A stretch of DNA of 64,000 bases from Arthrobacter sp. OY3WO11 (GCF_001641125.1 NZ_LWLP01000001.1:1901265-1965264), one strand, 5' to 3'. Shown: positions 43,607 to 52,979, counted from the stretch's first letter. A program made the numbers and translations. Notes: generated by a model not told the origin, from the letters alone.

Positions 43607-46600
43607 GTGACTTCCAGCAATGACTCGTTTGTCCATCTCCACAACCACACCGAGTACTCGATGCTGGACGGCGCCGCCAGGCTCGGTGAGCTGTTCGACG
43701 AGACCGAGCGGCTGGGGATGCCCGCACTTGCCACCACCGACCACGGCTACCTCTTCGGCGCCTTCGACTTCTGGAAGAAGGCCACCGACAAGGGGATCAA
43801 GCCGATCATCGGCGTCGAAGCCTATGTGACTCCGGGAACGGCCCGCAGCGACAAGAGCCGCGTGCGCTGGGGCGAGGAGCACCAGCGCAAGGACGATATC
43901 TCCGGCGGTGGTTCCTACACCCACATGACCCTGCTCAGCTACAACAACGCGGGCATGCGGAACCTGTTCCGGGCATCCTCCATCGCCTCGCTGGACGCCG
44001 TGTTCGGCAAATGGCCGCGGCTGGACCGGGAACTGCTCAATACCTACTCCGAGGGATTGATTGCCACCACCGGCTGCCCCTCCGGGGAAATCCAGACCCG
44101 GCTCCGGCTGGGCCAGTACCGTGAGGCGCTGGAAGCCGCCGCGGAGTTCCGGGACATCTTCGGGGCCGAGAACTACTTCTGCGAGCTCATGGACCACGGG
44201 CTGGACATCGAACGGCGCGTCACAGGCGACCTGCTGCGGCTCGCCAAGGACCTGAACCTTCCCCTGGTGGCCACCAACGACCTCCACTACACCCACGAGC
44301 ACGACGCCAAGGCCCACGAGGCCCTGCTGGCCATCCAGTCCGGGTCCACCCTCCTGGAGCCCACCTACGACAACGGTGGTTCACGCTTTGCTTTCTCCGG
44401 CAGCGGCTACTACCTGAAGTCCCCGCAGGAAATGCGGGAACTGTTCCGCGATCACCCGGACGCCTGCGACAACACACTCCTCATCGCCGAGCGCTGTGAG
44501 GTGTCCTTCAACACCGGCGCCAACTACATGCCGCGCTTCCCCTGCCCGCCCGGGGAGGACGAGACGTCCTGGCTGGTCAAGGAGGTTGCCACGGGGCTCG
44601 AGTACCGCTATCCCGGCGGTGTTCCCGACGACGTCCGCGCGCAGGCGGACTACGAGCTGGGCGTCATCACCTCGATGGGGTTCCCCGGATACTTCCTGGT
44701 GGTGGCGGACTTCATCAACTGGGCCAAGAACAACGGCATCCGGGTTGGTCCCGGCCGTGGTTCCGGTGCCGGTTCCATGGTGGCGTACGCCATGCGCATC
44801 ACGGACCTCGACCCGCTGCGGCACGGCCTGATCTTCGAACGGTTCCTCAACCCGGACCGCGTCTCCATGCCCGACTTCGACGTCGACTTCGATGACCGGC
44901 GCCGGTCCGAGGTCATCGACTACGTGACCCGGAAGTACGGCGACGAACGCGTTGCCATGATCGTCACGTACGGCACCATCAAGACCAAGCAGGCGCTGAA
45001 GGACTCCTCCCGCGTGCTGGGCTACCCGTTCAGCATGGGCGAGCAGCTGACCAAGGCGCTCCCGCCCGCCGTGATGGCCAAGGACATTCCGCTCGCGGAT
45101 ATCCAGAACCCGGAAGCCAAGCGCTACGGCGAAGCGGGAGACTTCCGCCAGCTCATCAGCACCGACCCCGAGGCTGCGAAAGTCTTCGAGACGGCACTGG
45201 GCATCGAGGGGCTGAAGCGGCAGTGGGGCGTCCACGCAGCCGGCGTCATCATGTCCTCGGACCCGATCATCGACGTCATCCCCATCATGCGCCGGATCCA
45301 GGACGGCCAGGTCATTACCCAGTTCGACTACCCCACGTGCGAGGGCCTGGGGCTGATCAAGATGGACTTTCTGGGCCTGCGGAACCTGACGATCATTTCC
45401 GACGCCCTGGAAAACATCAAGATGAACCGCGGCATCGACCTGGACCTCGAATCGCTGGAACTGGATGACGCCCCGTCCTACGAACTCCTGGCCCGCGGCG
45501 ATACCCTGGGCGTGTTCCAGCTGGACGGCGGGCCCATGCGGTCCCTGCTCAAGCTGATGAAGCCTGACAACTTCGAAGACATTTCTGCGGTGCTCGCCCT
45601 GTACCGTCCCGGGCCCATGGGTGCCAACGCGCACACGGACTACGCGCTCCGCAAGAACGGGATCCAGGAAGTCATCCCGATCCACCCCGAACTGAAGGAA
45701 CCGCTCGCGGAGATCCTCGGCGGAACCTACGGCCTGATCGTGTACCAGGAGCAGGTTATGGCGGTGGCGCAGAAGCTGGCCGGCTACTCGCTGGGCCAGG
45801 CCGACATCCTCCGCCGCGCCATGGGCAAGAAGAAGAAATCGGAGCTGGACAAGCAGTTCGCCGGCTTCTCCCAGGGCATGCAGGACAACGGCTACTCAAT
45901 GGAAGCCGTCAAGACGCTGTGGGACATCCTGCTTCCGTTCTCCGACTACGCCTTCAACAAGGCACACTCTGCCGCCTACGGCGTGATCTCCTACTGGACC
46001 GCCTACCTCAAGGCGCACTACGCGCCGGAGTACATGGCCGCGCTGCTGACGTCGGTGGGGGATGACAAGGACAAGTCGGCGATCTACCTTAACGAGTGCC
46101 GCCGCATGGGCATCACCGTGCTGCCGCCGGACGTCAACGAGTCCGCCCTGAACTTCACCCCGGTGGGCAACGACATCCGCTTCGGCATGGGCGCAATCCG
46201 CAACGTGGGTGTGAACGTGGTGGAGGCCATGGTGGCCGCCCGCGAAAGCGAGGGCGCGTACACGTCCTTCAAGGACTACTTGATGAAGGTTCCGGCAGTG
46301 GTCTGCAACAAGCGGACCATCGAATCGCTGATCAAGTCCGGCGCCTTCGACTCACTGGGCCACCACCGCCGGGCGCTGGCCATGATCCATGAAGAGGCCA
46401 TCGACTCCGTCATCACACTCAAGCGGAACGAAGCGATCGGACAGTTCGATCTCTTCGCCGGGTTCGATGAAGCCGAATCCGAGTCATCGCTGAGCATCGA
46501 GATCCCCGACCTGCCGGAGTGGGAGAAGAAGGACAAACTTTCCTTCGAACGGGACATGCTCGGTCTCTACGTCTCGGACCATCCGCTGCAGGGCCTGGAG

Positions 46601-47164
46601 GGACTGCTCAGCCAGCACGCGGAGATGAGCATCACCTCTGTCCTTGGTGAAGACGGGCCACAGGACGGCGCGATCATCACCATTGCCGGCATGATCACCT
46701 CGCTGAGCCGGCGCATCGCCAAAGCCAGCGGCAACGCGTACGCCCGGGCCGAAGTGGAGGACCTTGGCGGTTCCATGGAAGTCATGTTCTTCGGCCAGGT
46801 CTACGGACCCATCGCCTCTGTCCTCGCGGAGGACCTGATTGTGGTGGTCAAGGGGCGCCTGCAGAAGCGCGACGACGGTGCCATCACCCTGAACTGCATG
46901 GAGTTGTCCGTTCCCGACCTCAGCGAGGGGCTCAACGGCCCGCTGGTGATCACCATGCCCACCTACAAAGCCACCGAGGCTGTGGTCACGGAACTGGGCG
47001 AGGTGCTCCGCACACACCGCGGCAACTCCGAGGTGCGCCTGCACCTGCAGGGCGACACGCGGACGGAAATCATGGGACTGCCGGTCCACCTGCGCGTAAA
47101 CCCCAGCCCGTCACTGTTCGGCGACCTGAAGGTGCTGCTCGGCCCGGCCTGCCTGGACGCCTAA
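43607..47164 (+). CDS. dnaE: DNA polymerase III alpha subunit DnaE1
   Basis: This 1185-aa protein is the main replicative polymerase. A PHP domain opens it (FVHLHNHTEYSMLDGAAR, then TTDHGYLFG), in DnaE1 relatives a proofreading exonuclease. The C-family palm holds the catalytic acids in MPDFDVDFDDRRR. VGPGRGSGAGSMVAYAMRIT, ALYRPGPMG, YQEQVMAVAQKLAGYS and FNKAHSAAYGVISYWTAYLK are typical. A helix-hairpin-helix and an OB domain lie at the C-terminal side (DGAIITIAGMITSLSRR). Length marks DnaE1 rather than the shorter error-prone DnaE2. It converges on the flavin reductase gene. Confidence 0.98.
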   Translation: MTSSNDSFVHLHNHTEYSMLDGAARLGELFDETERLGMPALATTDHGYLFGAFDFWKKATDKGIKPIIGVEAYVTPGTARSDKSRVRWGEEHQRKDDISGGGSYTHMTLLSYNNAGMRNLFRASSIASLDAVFGKWPRLDRELLNTYSEGLIATTGCPSGEIQTRLRLGQYREALEAAAEFRDIFGAENYFCELMDHGLDIERRVTGDLLRLAKDLNLPLVATNDLHYTHEHDAKAHEALLAIQSGSTLLEPTYDNGGSRFAFSGSGYYLKSPQEMRELFRDHPDACDNTLLIAERCEVSFNTGANYMPRFPCPPGEDETSWLVKEVATGLEYRYPGGVPDDVRAQADYELGVITSMGFPGYFLVVADFINWAKNNGIRVGPGRGSGAGSMVAYAMRITDLDPLRHGLIFERFLNPDRVSMPDFDVDFDDRRRSEVIDYVTRKYGDERVAMIVTYGTIKTKQALKDSSRVLGYPFSMGEQLTKALPPAVMAKDIPLADIQNPEAKRYGEAGDFRQLISTDPEAAKVFETALGIEGLKRQWGVHAAGVIMSSDPIIDVIPIMRRIQDGQVITQFDYPTCEGLGLIKMDFLGLRNLTIISDALENIKMNRGIDLDLESLELDDAPSYELLARGDTLGVFQLDGGPMRSLLKLMKPDNFEDISAVLALYRPGPMGANAHTDYALRKNGIQEVIPIHPELKEPLAEILGGTYGLIVYQEQVMAVAQKLAGYSLGQADILRRAMGKKKKSELDKQFAGFSQGMQDNGYSMEAVKTLWDILLPFSDYAFNKAHSAAYGVISYWTAYLKAHYAPEYMAALLTSVGDDKDKSAIYLNECRRMGITVLPPDVNESALNFTPVGNDIRFGMGAIRNVGVNVVEAMVAARESEGAYTSFKDYLMKVPAVVCNKRTIESLIKSGAFDSLGHHRRALAMIHEEAIDSVITLKRNEAIGQFDLFAGFDEAESESSLSIEIPDLPEWEKKDKLSFERDMLGLYVSDHPLQGLEGLLSQHAEMSITSVLGEDGPQDGAIITIAGMITSLSRRIAKASGNAYARAEVEDLGGSMEVMFFGQVYGPIASVLAEDLIVVVKGRLQKRDDGAITLNCMELSVPDLSEGLNGPLVITMPTYKATEAVVTELGEVLRTHRGNSEVRLHLQGDTRTEIMGLPVHLRVNPSPSLFGDLKVLLGPACLDA

Positions 47165-47178
47165 GCTGCCCCTTACAA

Positions 47179-47228
47179 AAGGACGACGGCGGAAGGACGA
47201 CGGCGGAAGGCACGTCCCGTCGTCGTCC
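47179..47228. repeat. Tandem 14-bp repeat with inverted copy between dnaE and flavin reductase genes
   Basis: AAGGACGACGGCGG occurs twice in tandem (47179-47192, 47193-47206), and CGTCGTCC (47221-47228) can pair with either GGACGACG. The element fills most of the gap between two convergent genes and probably acts as a terminator with two alternative stems. Confidence 0.6.
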
Positions 47229-47246
47229 GCGGGTTGTGTGGGACTG

Positions 47247-47747
47247 CTAGATCTCGTAGTCCAGCGGGACGGGCTGGCCGTACGCGCCGCCGTGGTACAG
47301 CAGGGGTGAGGCCTCACCGCCCACCTGGCCGTCCACCACCTGGACCACCACCACGGCGTTATTCTCGAAGGACAGCCGCATCTGCACCTCGCCGATCAGC
47401 CAGCCGGCCACGTCCTTCAGGATGGGCACCCCGTGCGGGCCGGCTTCCCAGTGGTCGCCCTCAAAACGATTGCCGGCCCCAGCGAACCGGTCGGCCAGCT
47501 GCATGTTCTCGAGGCCCAGCATGTGGACCCCCAGGTAGGTGGTGTTGGCCACGGCCGGCCACGACCTGGAGCTGCGGGCCATGTTGAACGTGAAGCGCGG
47601 AGGCTGCGCGGAGAGCGAGGCCACGGAGGTGGCGGTGAAGCCGTAGGGCTGGTCCTGGTAGTTCACCGTGATGATGGCGACGCCGGCGGCGTGGCGCCGG
47701 AACATCTCCCTGAACGTCCGCTCGAACGGAACGTCATTAGTTGTCAC
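47247..47747 (-). CDS. Flavin reductase family protein (FMN-binding split barrel)
   Basis: This 166-aa protein has the flavin-reductase-like fold: FRRHAAGVAIITVNYQDQPY, GFTATSVASLSAQPPRFTFN, then LGLENMQLADRFAG. Relatives supply reduced FMN/FAD to two-component monooxygenases or bind heme/flavin. The partner is not in the neighbourhood, so the substrate is unknown. The GTG start has CAGGAG five bases upstream. It is transcribed alone, divergent from a membrane-protein gene. Confidence 0.9.
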   Translation of the reverse strand: MTTNDVPFERTFREMFRRHAAGVAIITVNYQDQPYGFTATSVASLSAQPPRFTFNMARSSRSWPAVANTTYLGVHMLGLENMQLADRFAGAGNRFEGDHWEAGPHGVPILKDVAGWLIGEVQMRLSFENNAVVVVQVVDGQVGGEASPLLYHGGAYGQPVPLDYEI

Positions 47748-47866
47748 GGAAACTCCTGGTGGCTGGAACGTCGGGTACGGGTGCTCTCCTTCAAGGGTAT
47801 GGCTCTGCCGTGCCGGCAGTGAATTCCTGGCAGGCCCGGGTCCGGCGATGAACGCCGCTTACATTT

Positions 47867-47875
47867 GTTAAGGTT
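47867..47875 (+). promoter_or_regulatory. GTTAAGGTT site ahead of a membrane-protein gene
   Basis: The same 9-mer as at 695 and 37332. It contains TAAGGT (47869-47874), which ends 7 nt before the ATG and could itself be the -10 of a leaderless transcript. Confidence 0.4.
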
Positions 47876-47881
47876 TGTTGC

Positions 47882-48412
47882 ATGACGAAAGCCACCCGCC
47901 GCACACGCCCGCGGCTGCCTTGGGCGATGCTGGCGGTCCCGGCAGCGGCAGGTGTTCCGCTGGGCATCCTTTGGTGGCTCCTGGCGCCCGGGGGCCTGAA
48001 CCTGATCACCAGGGACCCGGCCTTCGGCAGCGGAACCAATCCGGATGTCTGGCTGCCGCGGGACCTGACGCTGGCCGGACTGCTGGTTCTTGCCGGATGC
48101 TTCCTGGCCGTTGTCCTGGCGGACAAAAAACGGCCGGATCCGCAGGCGGACCTGGTGGCGGGCCTGGCGGGAGCCCTGTGCGGGGCAGCGCTGGCCTGGC
48201 AGGCGGGGCTGATGGCCGCTCAACTGTGGGCGCCTGCGGTTGATGCATCAGCAAACGCCAGCATTGCCTTTTCGCTCCGTGCCTGGCCGGTGCTGCTCCT
48301 GTGGCCCGCCGCCACGGCAGTCTCGGTTTTTGTGCTGGAACTTCTCGACCTCATGGGCCGGAAGCCGGCGGCGGAACACGAGAGTCGCCGGACGCTGTGG
48401 CAGGGCCAGTAA
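47882..48412 (+). CDS. Four-helix membrane protein, unknown function
   Basis: This 176-aa protein has four predicted membrane helices: PWAMLAVPAAAGVPLGILWW, LTLAGLLVLAGCFLAVVLAD, LVAGLAGALCGAALAWQAGL and VLLLWPAATAVSVFVLEL. A loop of about 35 residues follows the first helix. The end is basic. I recognise no family; similar small proteins occur in Micrococcales genomes. It is followed within 10 nt by hisD, which has its own -10 overlapping this gene's end. A GTTAAGGTT site like that of ftsZ lies directly upstream. Confidence 0.78.
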   Translation: MTKATRRTRPRLPWAMLAVPAAAGVPLGILWWLLAPGGLNLITRDPAFGSGTNPDVWLPRDLTLAGLLVLAGCFLAVVLADKKRPDPQADLVAGLAGALCGAALAWQAGLMAAQLWAPAVDASANASIAFSLRAWPVLLLWPAATAVSVFVLELLDLMGRKPAAEHESRRTLWQGQ

Positions 48413-48415
48413 AAT
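48410..48415 (+). promoter_or_regulatory. -10 element TAAAAT of hisD, probable leaderless start
   Basis: TAAAAT overlaps the stop codon of the upstream gene and ends exactly 6 nt before the GTG at 48422. Confidence 0.55.
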
Positions 48416-48421
48416 AGGCCA

Positions 48422-49792
48422 GTGACCATTTCTTCGGAGAACTCCGCCAGCCCAGCCGCCACCGCCGCCGTGGACTTCCGCACCGTTGACCTGCGTGGCC
48501 AAAGCCTCACCCTCGCCGGACTCCGGGCCGCCGTGCCGCGTGCCCAGGGCCAGACCGTGGCCGATGCCGAGGCGAAGGTCCAGGACATCATTTCGGCTGT
48601 CCGGCAGGGAGGTTTCGAGGCGCTGGGCGAACTCGCCCGGCGTTTTGACGGCGTGGCGCAGGACCACCCCCTGGTTCCCCGGGAGGCCCTGGCCTCCGCA
48701 CTGGAGGAGCTGGACCCGTCCGTCCGCGGCGCGCTCGAGGAATCCATCAGCCGGGCCCGCCGATTCGCTGACGGCCAGCGTCCGCGCAATATCGAGGTAC
48801 AGCTCGGCGACGGCGCAGTAGTGGCGCAGAACTGGGTGCCGGTGGCACGGGTGGGGCTCTACGTCCCGGGCGGCCTCGCCGTCTACCCCTCCTCCGTGAT
48901 CATGAACGTCGTCCCGGCCCTCGCCGCAGGAGTTCAGTCCATCGCCCTGGCGTCCCCTCCGCAAAAGGAATTTGGGGGGCTGCCGCACCCCACCATCCTC
49001 GCCGCTGCCGCGCTTCTGGGCATCACTGAGGTGTATGCCATCGGCGGCGCCCAGGCCATCGCCGCGTTCGCCTACGGTGTTCCGGCAACGGAGGCCGGTC
49101 CGGCGCTGGAGCCGGTGGACGTTGTGACCGGACCGGGCAACATCTTTGTTGCCACCGCCAAGCGTTTGGTCAAGGGCGTGGTGGGAATCGACTCGGAGGC
49201 GGGCACCACGGAAATCGCGATCCTTGCAGACTCCACGGCCCAGCCCCGCCTGGTGGCTGCCGACCTCATCAGCCAGGCCGAGCACGACCCCAAGGCAGCA
49301 TCCGTGCTGATCACGGATTCCAAGGAGCTCGCCGCCGCTGTCCGTGCCGAGCTCGACCGGCAGGCTGCGGCCACCAGGCACTCCGCCCGGGTCCGCGAGG
49401 CGCTGTCCGGCCCGCAGTCCGGGGTGGTCCTGGTGGACAACCTTGAACAAGGCATTGCAGCGTGTGACGCCTACGCGGCAGAACACCTGGAGATCATGAC
49501 GCAGGATGCCCCGGGCATCGCGGCCAGGATCCGGAATGCCGGTGCCATCTTTGTGGGCGACTACAGCCCTGTCAGCCTGGGGGATTACTGCGCCGGCTCC
49601 AACCACGTCCTGCCTACCAGCGGCACTGCAGCATTTTCGTCCGGCCTGAACGTGACCACGTTCCTGCGGGCCATCCAGGTGGTGAACTACACCCGTGACG
49701 CGCTGGCGGAAGTCAGCGGCCACATTGTCAGCCTTTCCGGGGCCGAAGACCTTCCGGCGCACGGGGATGCGGTGACCGTCCGGTTCTCCTGA
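48422..49792 (+). CDS. hisD: Histidinol dehydrogenase
   Basis: This 456-aa enzyme performs the last two oxidations of histidine synthesis, L-histidinol to L-histidine, with NAD and zinc. Motifs include [68 protein letters not shown] and [18 protein letters not shown] with the zinc-binding Gln/His. [17 protein letters not shown] is the C-terminal signature. Length is normal. No other his gene follows; nrdR is next. Confidence 0.97.
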   Translation: MTISSENSASPAATAAVDFRTVDLRGQSLTLAGLRAAVPRAQGQTVADAEAKVQDIISAVRQGGFEALGELARRFDGVAQDHPLVPREALASALEELDPSVRGALEESISRARRFADGQRPRNIEVQLGDGAVVAQNWVPVARVGLYVPGGLAVYPSSVIMNVVPALAAGVQSIALASPPQKEFGGLPHPTILAAAALLGITEVYAIGGAQAIAAFAYGVPATEAGPALEPVDVVTGPGNIFVATAKRLVKGVVGIDSEAGTTEIAILADSTAQPRLVAADLISQAEHDPKAASVLITDSKELAAAVRAELDRQAAATRHSARVREALSGPQSGVVLVDNLEQGIAACDAYAAEHLEIMTQDAPGIAARIRNAGAIFVGDYSPVSLGDYCAGSNHVLPTSGTAAFSSGLNVTTFLRAIQVVNYTRDALAEVSGHIVSLSGAEDLPAHGDAVTVRFS

Positions 49793-49803
49793 ATCAGTCC
49801 ACC

Positions 49804-49841
49804 GTGCCGCATGTAGTGGTGGCAACCACAACATGTAGTAC
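49804..49841 (+). promoter_or_regulatory. Two NrdR-like boxes upstream of nrdR
   Basis: CCACAACATGTAGTAC (49826-49841) resembles the actinobacterial NrdR box. A weaker copy sharing CATGTAGT stands exactly 22 bp upstream (49804-49819), two helical turns away. The pair lies directly before the predicted -35 of nrdR, suggesting autoregulation. Confidence 0.5.
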
Positions 49842-49849
49842 TTACACGC

Positions 49850-49879
49850 TTGTTATTAGCGTGAGCGGGGACGTAAACT
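49850..49879 (+). promoter_or_regulatory. Candidate nrdR promoter
   Basis: TTGTTA (49850-49855) and TAAACT (49874-49879) are 18 bp apart, about 130 nt before the nrdR ATG. Confidence 0.45.
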
Positions 49880-50008
49880 GGGAGACGGCGCAGGCGCGCC
49901 TGCAGAAGGTTGGCCTGCACAGAAGCCTGGCCCGCACAGAAGGTGGGCCGGCAGAATCTGCCTGATGATTTAGTTCCGCTTGCACACGTCCTGGGAGAGG
50001 GAGGCACG

Positions 50009-50512
50009 ATGTACTGTCCGTTCTGCCGCAACCCCGATTCCCGGGTGGTGGACAGCCGCATGGCGGATGACGGCTCGGCCATCCGGCGCCGCCGCCAGTG
50101 CCCGGAGTGCGGACGCAGGTTCACCACCGTCGAAACCACCAGCCTTTCCGTGATCAAGCGCTCCGGCGTGGGCGAGCCCTTCAGCCGCAGCAAGGTGATC
50201 AACGGGGTGCGCAAAGCCTGCCAGGGGCGTCCCGTCAGCGAGGACGATCTCGCGCTGCTGGCGCAGGAAGTCGAGGAGCAGATCCGTTCCTCCGGCGCCG
50301 CGGAAATCGACGCCCACGAGGTAGGCCTGGTCATCCTCGGACCCCTGCAGAAGCTGGACAAGGTTGCCTACCTCCGCTTCGCGAGCGTTTACCAGGCCTT
50401 CGAATCCCTTGAGGATTTCGAGAGTGCCATCGCCCTGCTCCGCCAGGAAGAACAGGACGCCCGGGGCGTTGCCACGAAGGGCGCCAAGACCTCCGAGAAG
50501 AGCCCCCTGTAA
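50009..50512 (+). CDS. nrdR: Ribonucleotide reductase repressor NrdR
   Basis: This 167-aa repressor has an N-terminal zinc ribbon with two Cys pairs (CPFC at 3-6, CPEC at 31-34: [13 protein letters not shown]) and an ATP-cone domain (about 49-139: [20 protein letters not shown]). It senses ATP/dATP and represses nrd operons. ATG at 50009 is set by GGGAGG just upstream and the invariant MYCPFC start. In many actinobacteria nrdR is paired with a reductase gene; none is here. Boxes upstream suggest self-repression. Confidence 0.97.
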   Translation: MYCPFCRNPDSRVVDSRMADDGSAIRRRRQCPECGRRFTTVETTSLSVIKRSGVGEPFSRSKVINGVRKACQGRPVSEDDLALLAQEVEEQIRSSGAAEIDAHEVGLVILGPLQKLDKVAYLRFASVYQAFESLEDFESAIALLRQEEQDARGVATKGAKTSEKSPL

Positions 50513-50834
50513 ACTCCGGTGGCGGCAGCGGAGGGGAAGCCGAAGCCGCCACCGGCACTCCGGTCCGGGGTATTGCCGGACGGAAGAAACGTGTCACCTG
50601 CGGGTGCAACTCCCGAGCCGGCGGACGGCCTCCTGCCACACTCCAGCGGAAGTCCGCGCCCGCCGTCGTCCGTTATACCCCACCCTGGCAACACCGCTCC
50701 GGCGGCACCAGCGGAATGGTCAATGACGTCCGCATCTCCTGTGCGGCCAGCGAACCAAGCAATGCCGTCACCGACCCCGCGGCTGCCGCCCTTGGCCGGT
50801 GCCGCCCCGGTCCGGGGCGGCACCGATTCCATGG
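50513..50834. other. Non-coding gap between convergent nrdR and ppgK
   Basis: A Pro/Ser-rich open frame starts at 50519 but runs into ppgK and resembles no protein. Apart from the hairpin near the ppgK end I see no element here. Confidence 0.5.
50797..50823. terminator. Terminator hairpin after ppgK
   Basis: GGTGCCGCCCCGG (50797-50809), one central base, and CCGGGGCGGCACC (50811-50823) form a perfect 13-bp inverted repeat 12 nt beyond the ppgK stop. No T tract. Confidence 0.75.
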
Positions 50835-51638
50835 CTACTTTGCGAGCTTGTGCTTTAACGCGATTTCGATCGCCGCGCCCACGATGCCGGCCTCGTTGCG
50901 GAGGACTGCCGGCACGATCGGCGTGCGCAGCCGCAGGTTGGGCAGGTACTCGTCAGCGCGCTTGGAGATGCCGCCGCCCACAATGAACAGTTCGGGCGAG
51001 AACAGGAACTCAACATGCGAGAAGTAGCGCTGCAGCAGCACGCTGTACTCGTCCCAGGACAGGCCATCGCGTTCGCGGGCCACCGCGGAAGCTTTGGTTT
51101 CGGCGTCGTGGCCGTCAATTTCCAAGTGGCCAAGTTCAGCATTGGGGACGAGCTTGCCGTCAAAGATGAAGGCCGAGCCGATTCCGGTGCCGAGCGTGAT
51201 CACCAGGACCGTGCCCTTGACACCCGCACCGGCGCCGTAGCGGGCCTCAGCCAGGCCTGCGGCGTCGGCGTCGTTGATAACCTCAACGGGCCGGCCCAGG
51301 CGGGCAGTCAGGAGCGCATCGATGTCCGTGTTGAGCCAGCTCTTGTCCACGTTGGCGGCTGAGTGGACCACGCCGTGCTGGATGATGCCGGGGAAGGTCA
51401 CGCCGACGGGGGAGCCGGCAGCAGGCGCCTCGGGCCGGGCGGACAGCTCGGAAACCACCAGCGCCACGGCTTCGGCAACTGATTCAGGCGTGGCGGGCTG
51501 CGGGGTGGGGACGCGGAACCGTTCTCCCAGTAGTTTGCCCTTCTTCAGGTCGACTATGCCGCCCTTGATTCCGGTACCTCCGATGTCGATGCCGATCAGC
51601 GGGGCGTTCTTGTTCGACTTCTCGTCCTTCTTGGCCAA
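50835..51638 (-). CDS. ppgK: Polyphosphate glucokinase
   Basis: This 267-aa ROK-fold kinase uses polyphosphate, and usually ATP, to phosphorylate glucose. Phosphate loop LIGIDIGGTGIKGGIVDL, VGVTFPGIIQHGVVHSAANV, VEVINDADAAGLAEARYGAG and VITLGTGIGSAFIFDGKLVP, with NAELGHLEI, match the PpgK subgroup, which lacks the zinc CxCGxxGC motif seen in the ROK kinase at 8306. The start appears to be a TTG with only a weak ribosome-binding site. Together with the other kinase it gives two routes to glucose-6-phosphate. Confidence 0.95.
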   Translation of the reverse strand: MAKKDEKSNKNAPLIGIDIGGTGIKGGIVDLKKGKLLGERFRVPTPQPATPESVAEAVALVVSELSARPEAPAAGSPVGVTFPGIIQHGVVHSAANVDKSWLNTDIDALLTARLGRPVEVINDADAAGLAEARYGAGAGVKGTVLVITLGTGIGSAFIFDGKLVPNAELGHLEIDGHDAETKASAVARERDGLSWDEYSVLLQRYFSHVEFLFSPELFIVGGGISKRADEYLPNLRLRTPIVPAVLRNEAGIVGAAIEIALKHKLAK

Positions 51639-51772
51639 TGGGTTTCCGTTCGTGGCAGGGGCGGGCAGGGTAGCGGCGGCCGGTGGCGTGGCCGGGAATT
51701 GATGTCCGGTCAGGAACCGGGGTGGGGTAGGGCCATGGTATGTGCGTCGTGGTGGTGCCCGGCTGGGCAGGG

Positions 51773-52651
51773 CTAGGGCAGCGTGAGGATTTCCGCGCCG
51801 GAGTCCGTGACCAGCAGCGTGTGCTCGAACTGGGCAGTGCGCTTCCGGTCCTTGGTGACAACGGTCCAGTCATCGGCCCACATATCCCATTCCACGGTGC
51901 CGAGGGTGAGCATCGGTTCAATGGTGAAGACCATGCCGGCCTCGATCACCGTGTTGTAGGCAGGTGCCGCGTCATAGTGCGGAATGATGAGCCCGGTATG
52001 GAAGGCTTCGCCCACGCCGTGCCCGGTGAAATCACGGACAACACCGTAGCCGAAGCGCTTGGCATAGGACTGGATGGCCCTGCCGATGACGTTGATCTCC
52101 CGTCCGGGAGCCACAGCCTTGATCGCCCGGTTGAGTGACTCCCGCGTGCGTTCCACCAGCAGCCGGGATTCCTCGTCCACGTCGCCCACCAGGAAGGTGT
52201 AGTTGGTGTCCCCGTGGACTCCGTTGATGAAGGCGGTGATGTCGATGTTGAGGATGTCCCCGTCCCGGACCACTGTGCTGTCCGGGATGCCATGGCAAAT
52301 GACCTCGTTCAGGGAGGAGCACAGCGACTTCGGAAATCCCCGGTAGCCGAGGGTGGACGGGTAGGCGTGGTGGTCAAGCAGGAACTCGTGGCCCACTTTG
52401 TCCAGCTGGTCGGTGGTGACGCCGGGCTGGATATGCTTGCCCACCTCCACGATGGCCTGCGCTGCGATCTTTCCCGCGATCCGGATCTTCTCGATTGTTT
52501 CCGGGGACTTGACCTCCGAGCCGGTGAATTTCGCCGGTGCGGGCCTGCCGACGTACTCCGGCCGGGGGATGGACGCCGGGACGGGACGCTGCGGACCTAT
52601 GGTTCCCGGGGTGAGGGTGCCGATGGGTGCAGTCGAGGCAAGGGAAGACAT
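51773..52651 (-). CDS. map: Methionine aminopeptidase type I
   Basis: This 292-aa metalloprotease removes N-terminal methionine from new proteins. Metal ligands are visible in [20 protein letters not shown] (two Asp), [11 protein letters not shown] (His), [10 protein letters not shown] (Glu) and the final QFEHTLLVT (Glu). An N-terminal extension of about 45 residues ([20 protein letters not shown]) precedes the catalytic domain, as in MapB-type enzymes with an SH3-binding-like leader. A strong promoter lies right before the ATG, giving a probable leaderless mRNA. Confidence 0.96.
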   Translation of the reverse strand: MSSLASTAPIGTLTPGTIGPQRPVPASIPRPEYVGRPAPAKFTGSEVKSPETIEKIRIAGKIAAQAIVEVGKHIQPGVTTDQLDKVGHEFLLDHHAYPSTLGYRGFPKSLCSSLNEVICHGIPDSTVVRDGDILNIDITAFINGVHGDTNYTFLVGDVDEESRLLVERTRESLNRAIKAVAPGREINVIGRAIQSYAKRFGYGVVRDFTGHGVGEAFHTGLIIPHYDAAPAYNTVIEAGMVFTIEPMLTLGTVEWDMWADDWTVVTKDRKRTAQFEHTLLVTDSGAEILTLP

Positions 52652-52659
52652 AGATTGAT

Positions 52660-52688
52660 CATATAAGGCAGTGCAGAACGCCTAACAA
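52660..52688 (-). promoter_or_regulatory. map promoter, probable leaderless start
   Basis: On the minus strand TTGTTA (52688-52683) and TATATG (52665-52660) are exactly 17 bp apart, and the -10 ends 8 nt before the ATG at 52651. This is the best two-box promoter among the leaderless candidates. Confidence 0.65.
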
Positions 52689-52772
52689 CCGGAAGCCGCG
52701 CGCGGCCTGCGTAAGAGTTTAAGTTACGCGGGTCACGCCGCAGCTTTCCCGCCGCCGGAACGAGGAGCACCG

Positions 52773-52937
52773 ATGACTGAGTACTGGTACAACGTCAATA
52801 CGCATGAGATTGAAGAGGACCGGCTGTCCGACTGGAGCCAGCTGATCGGACCGTACAAAACGCGGGAGGAAGCCGAGCACGCACTGGAAAAGGTGCGGGC
52901 CCGCAACGAGGTCTGGGAAAAGGGCGACGACGACTGA
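52773..52937 (+). CDS. Small SPOR-like protein of 54 aa
   Basis: This short frame encodes MTEYWYNVNTHEIEEDRLSD and ends KVRARNEVWEKGDDD. GAGGAG stands six bases before the ATG. The pattern of an aromatic start, LIGPYKTREEAEHALEKV and a charged end resembles small SPOR-domain-like actinobacterial proteins often found beside map. No signal peptide or helix for membrane insertion is seen. Function is unknown. It diverges from map and converges on panB. Confidence 0.8.
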   Translation: MTEYWYNVNTHEIEEDRLSDWSQLIGPYKTREEAEHALEKVRARNEVWEKGDDD

Positions 52938-52946
52938 CAGCCGGGC

Positions 52947-52979
52947 GGGCAGGCTGGCCGGGTGCCGGCCTGCCTGCCC
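52947..52979. terminator. Terminator hairpin between the small SPOR-like gene and panB
   Basis: GGGCAGGC-T-GGCCGG (52947-52961) faces CCGGCC-T-GCCTGCCC (52965-52979), a 14-bp stem with one T-T mismatch, between convergent stops. Confidence 0.7.

Noticed and set aside
48248..49834. 528-aa open frame opposite hisD
   Set aside because: Antisense shadow; hisD on the plus strand has all family motifs.
50519..50986. 155-aa Pro/Ser-rich open frame after nrdR
   Set aside because: It runs into the antiparallel ppgK coding sequence and crosses the ppgK terminator; low-complexity composition only.
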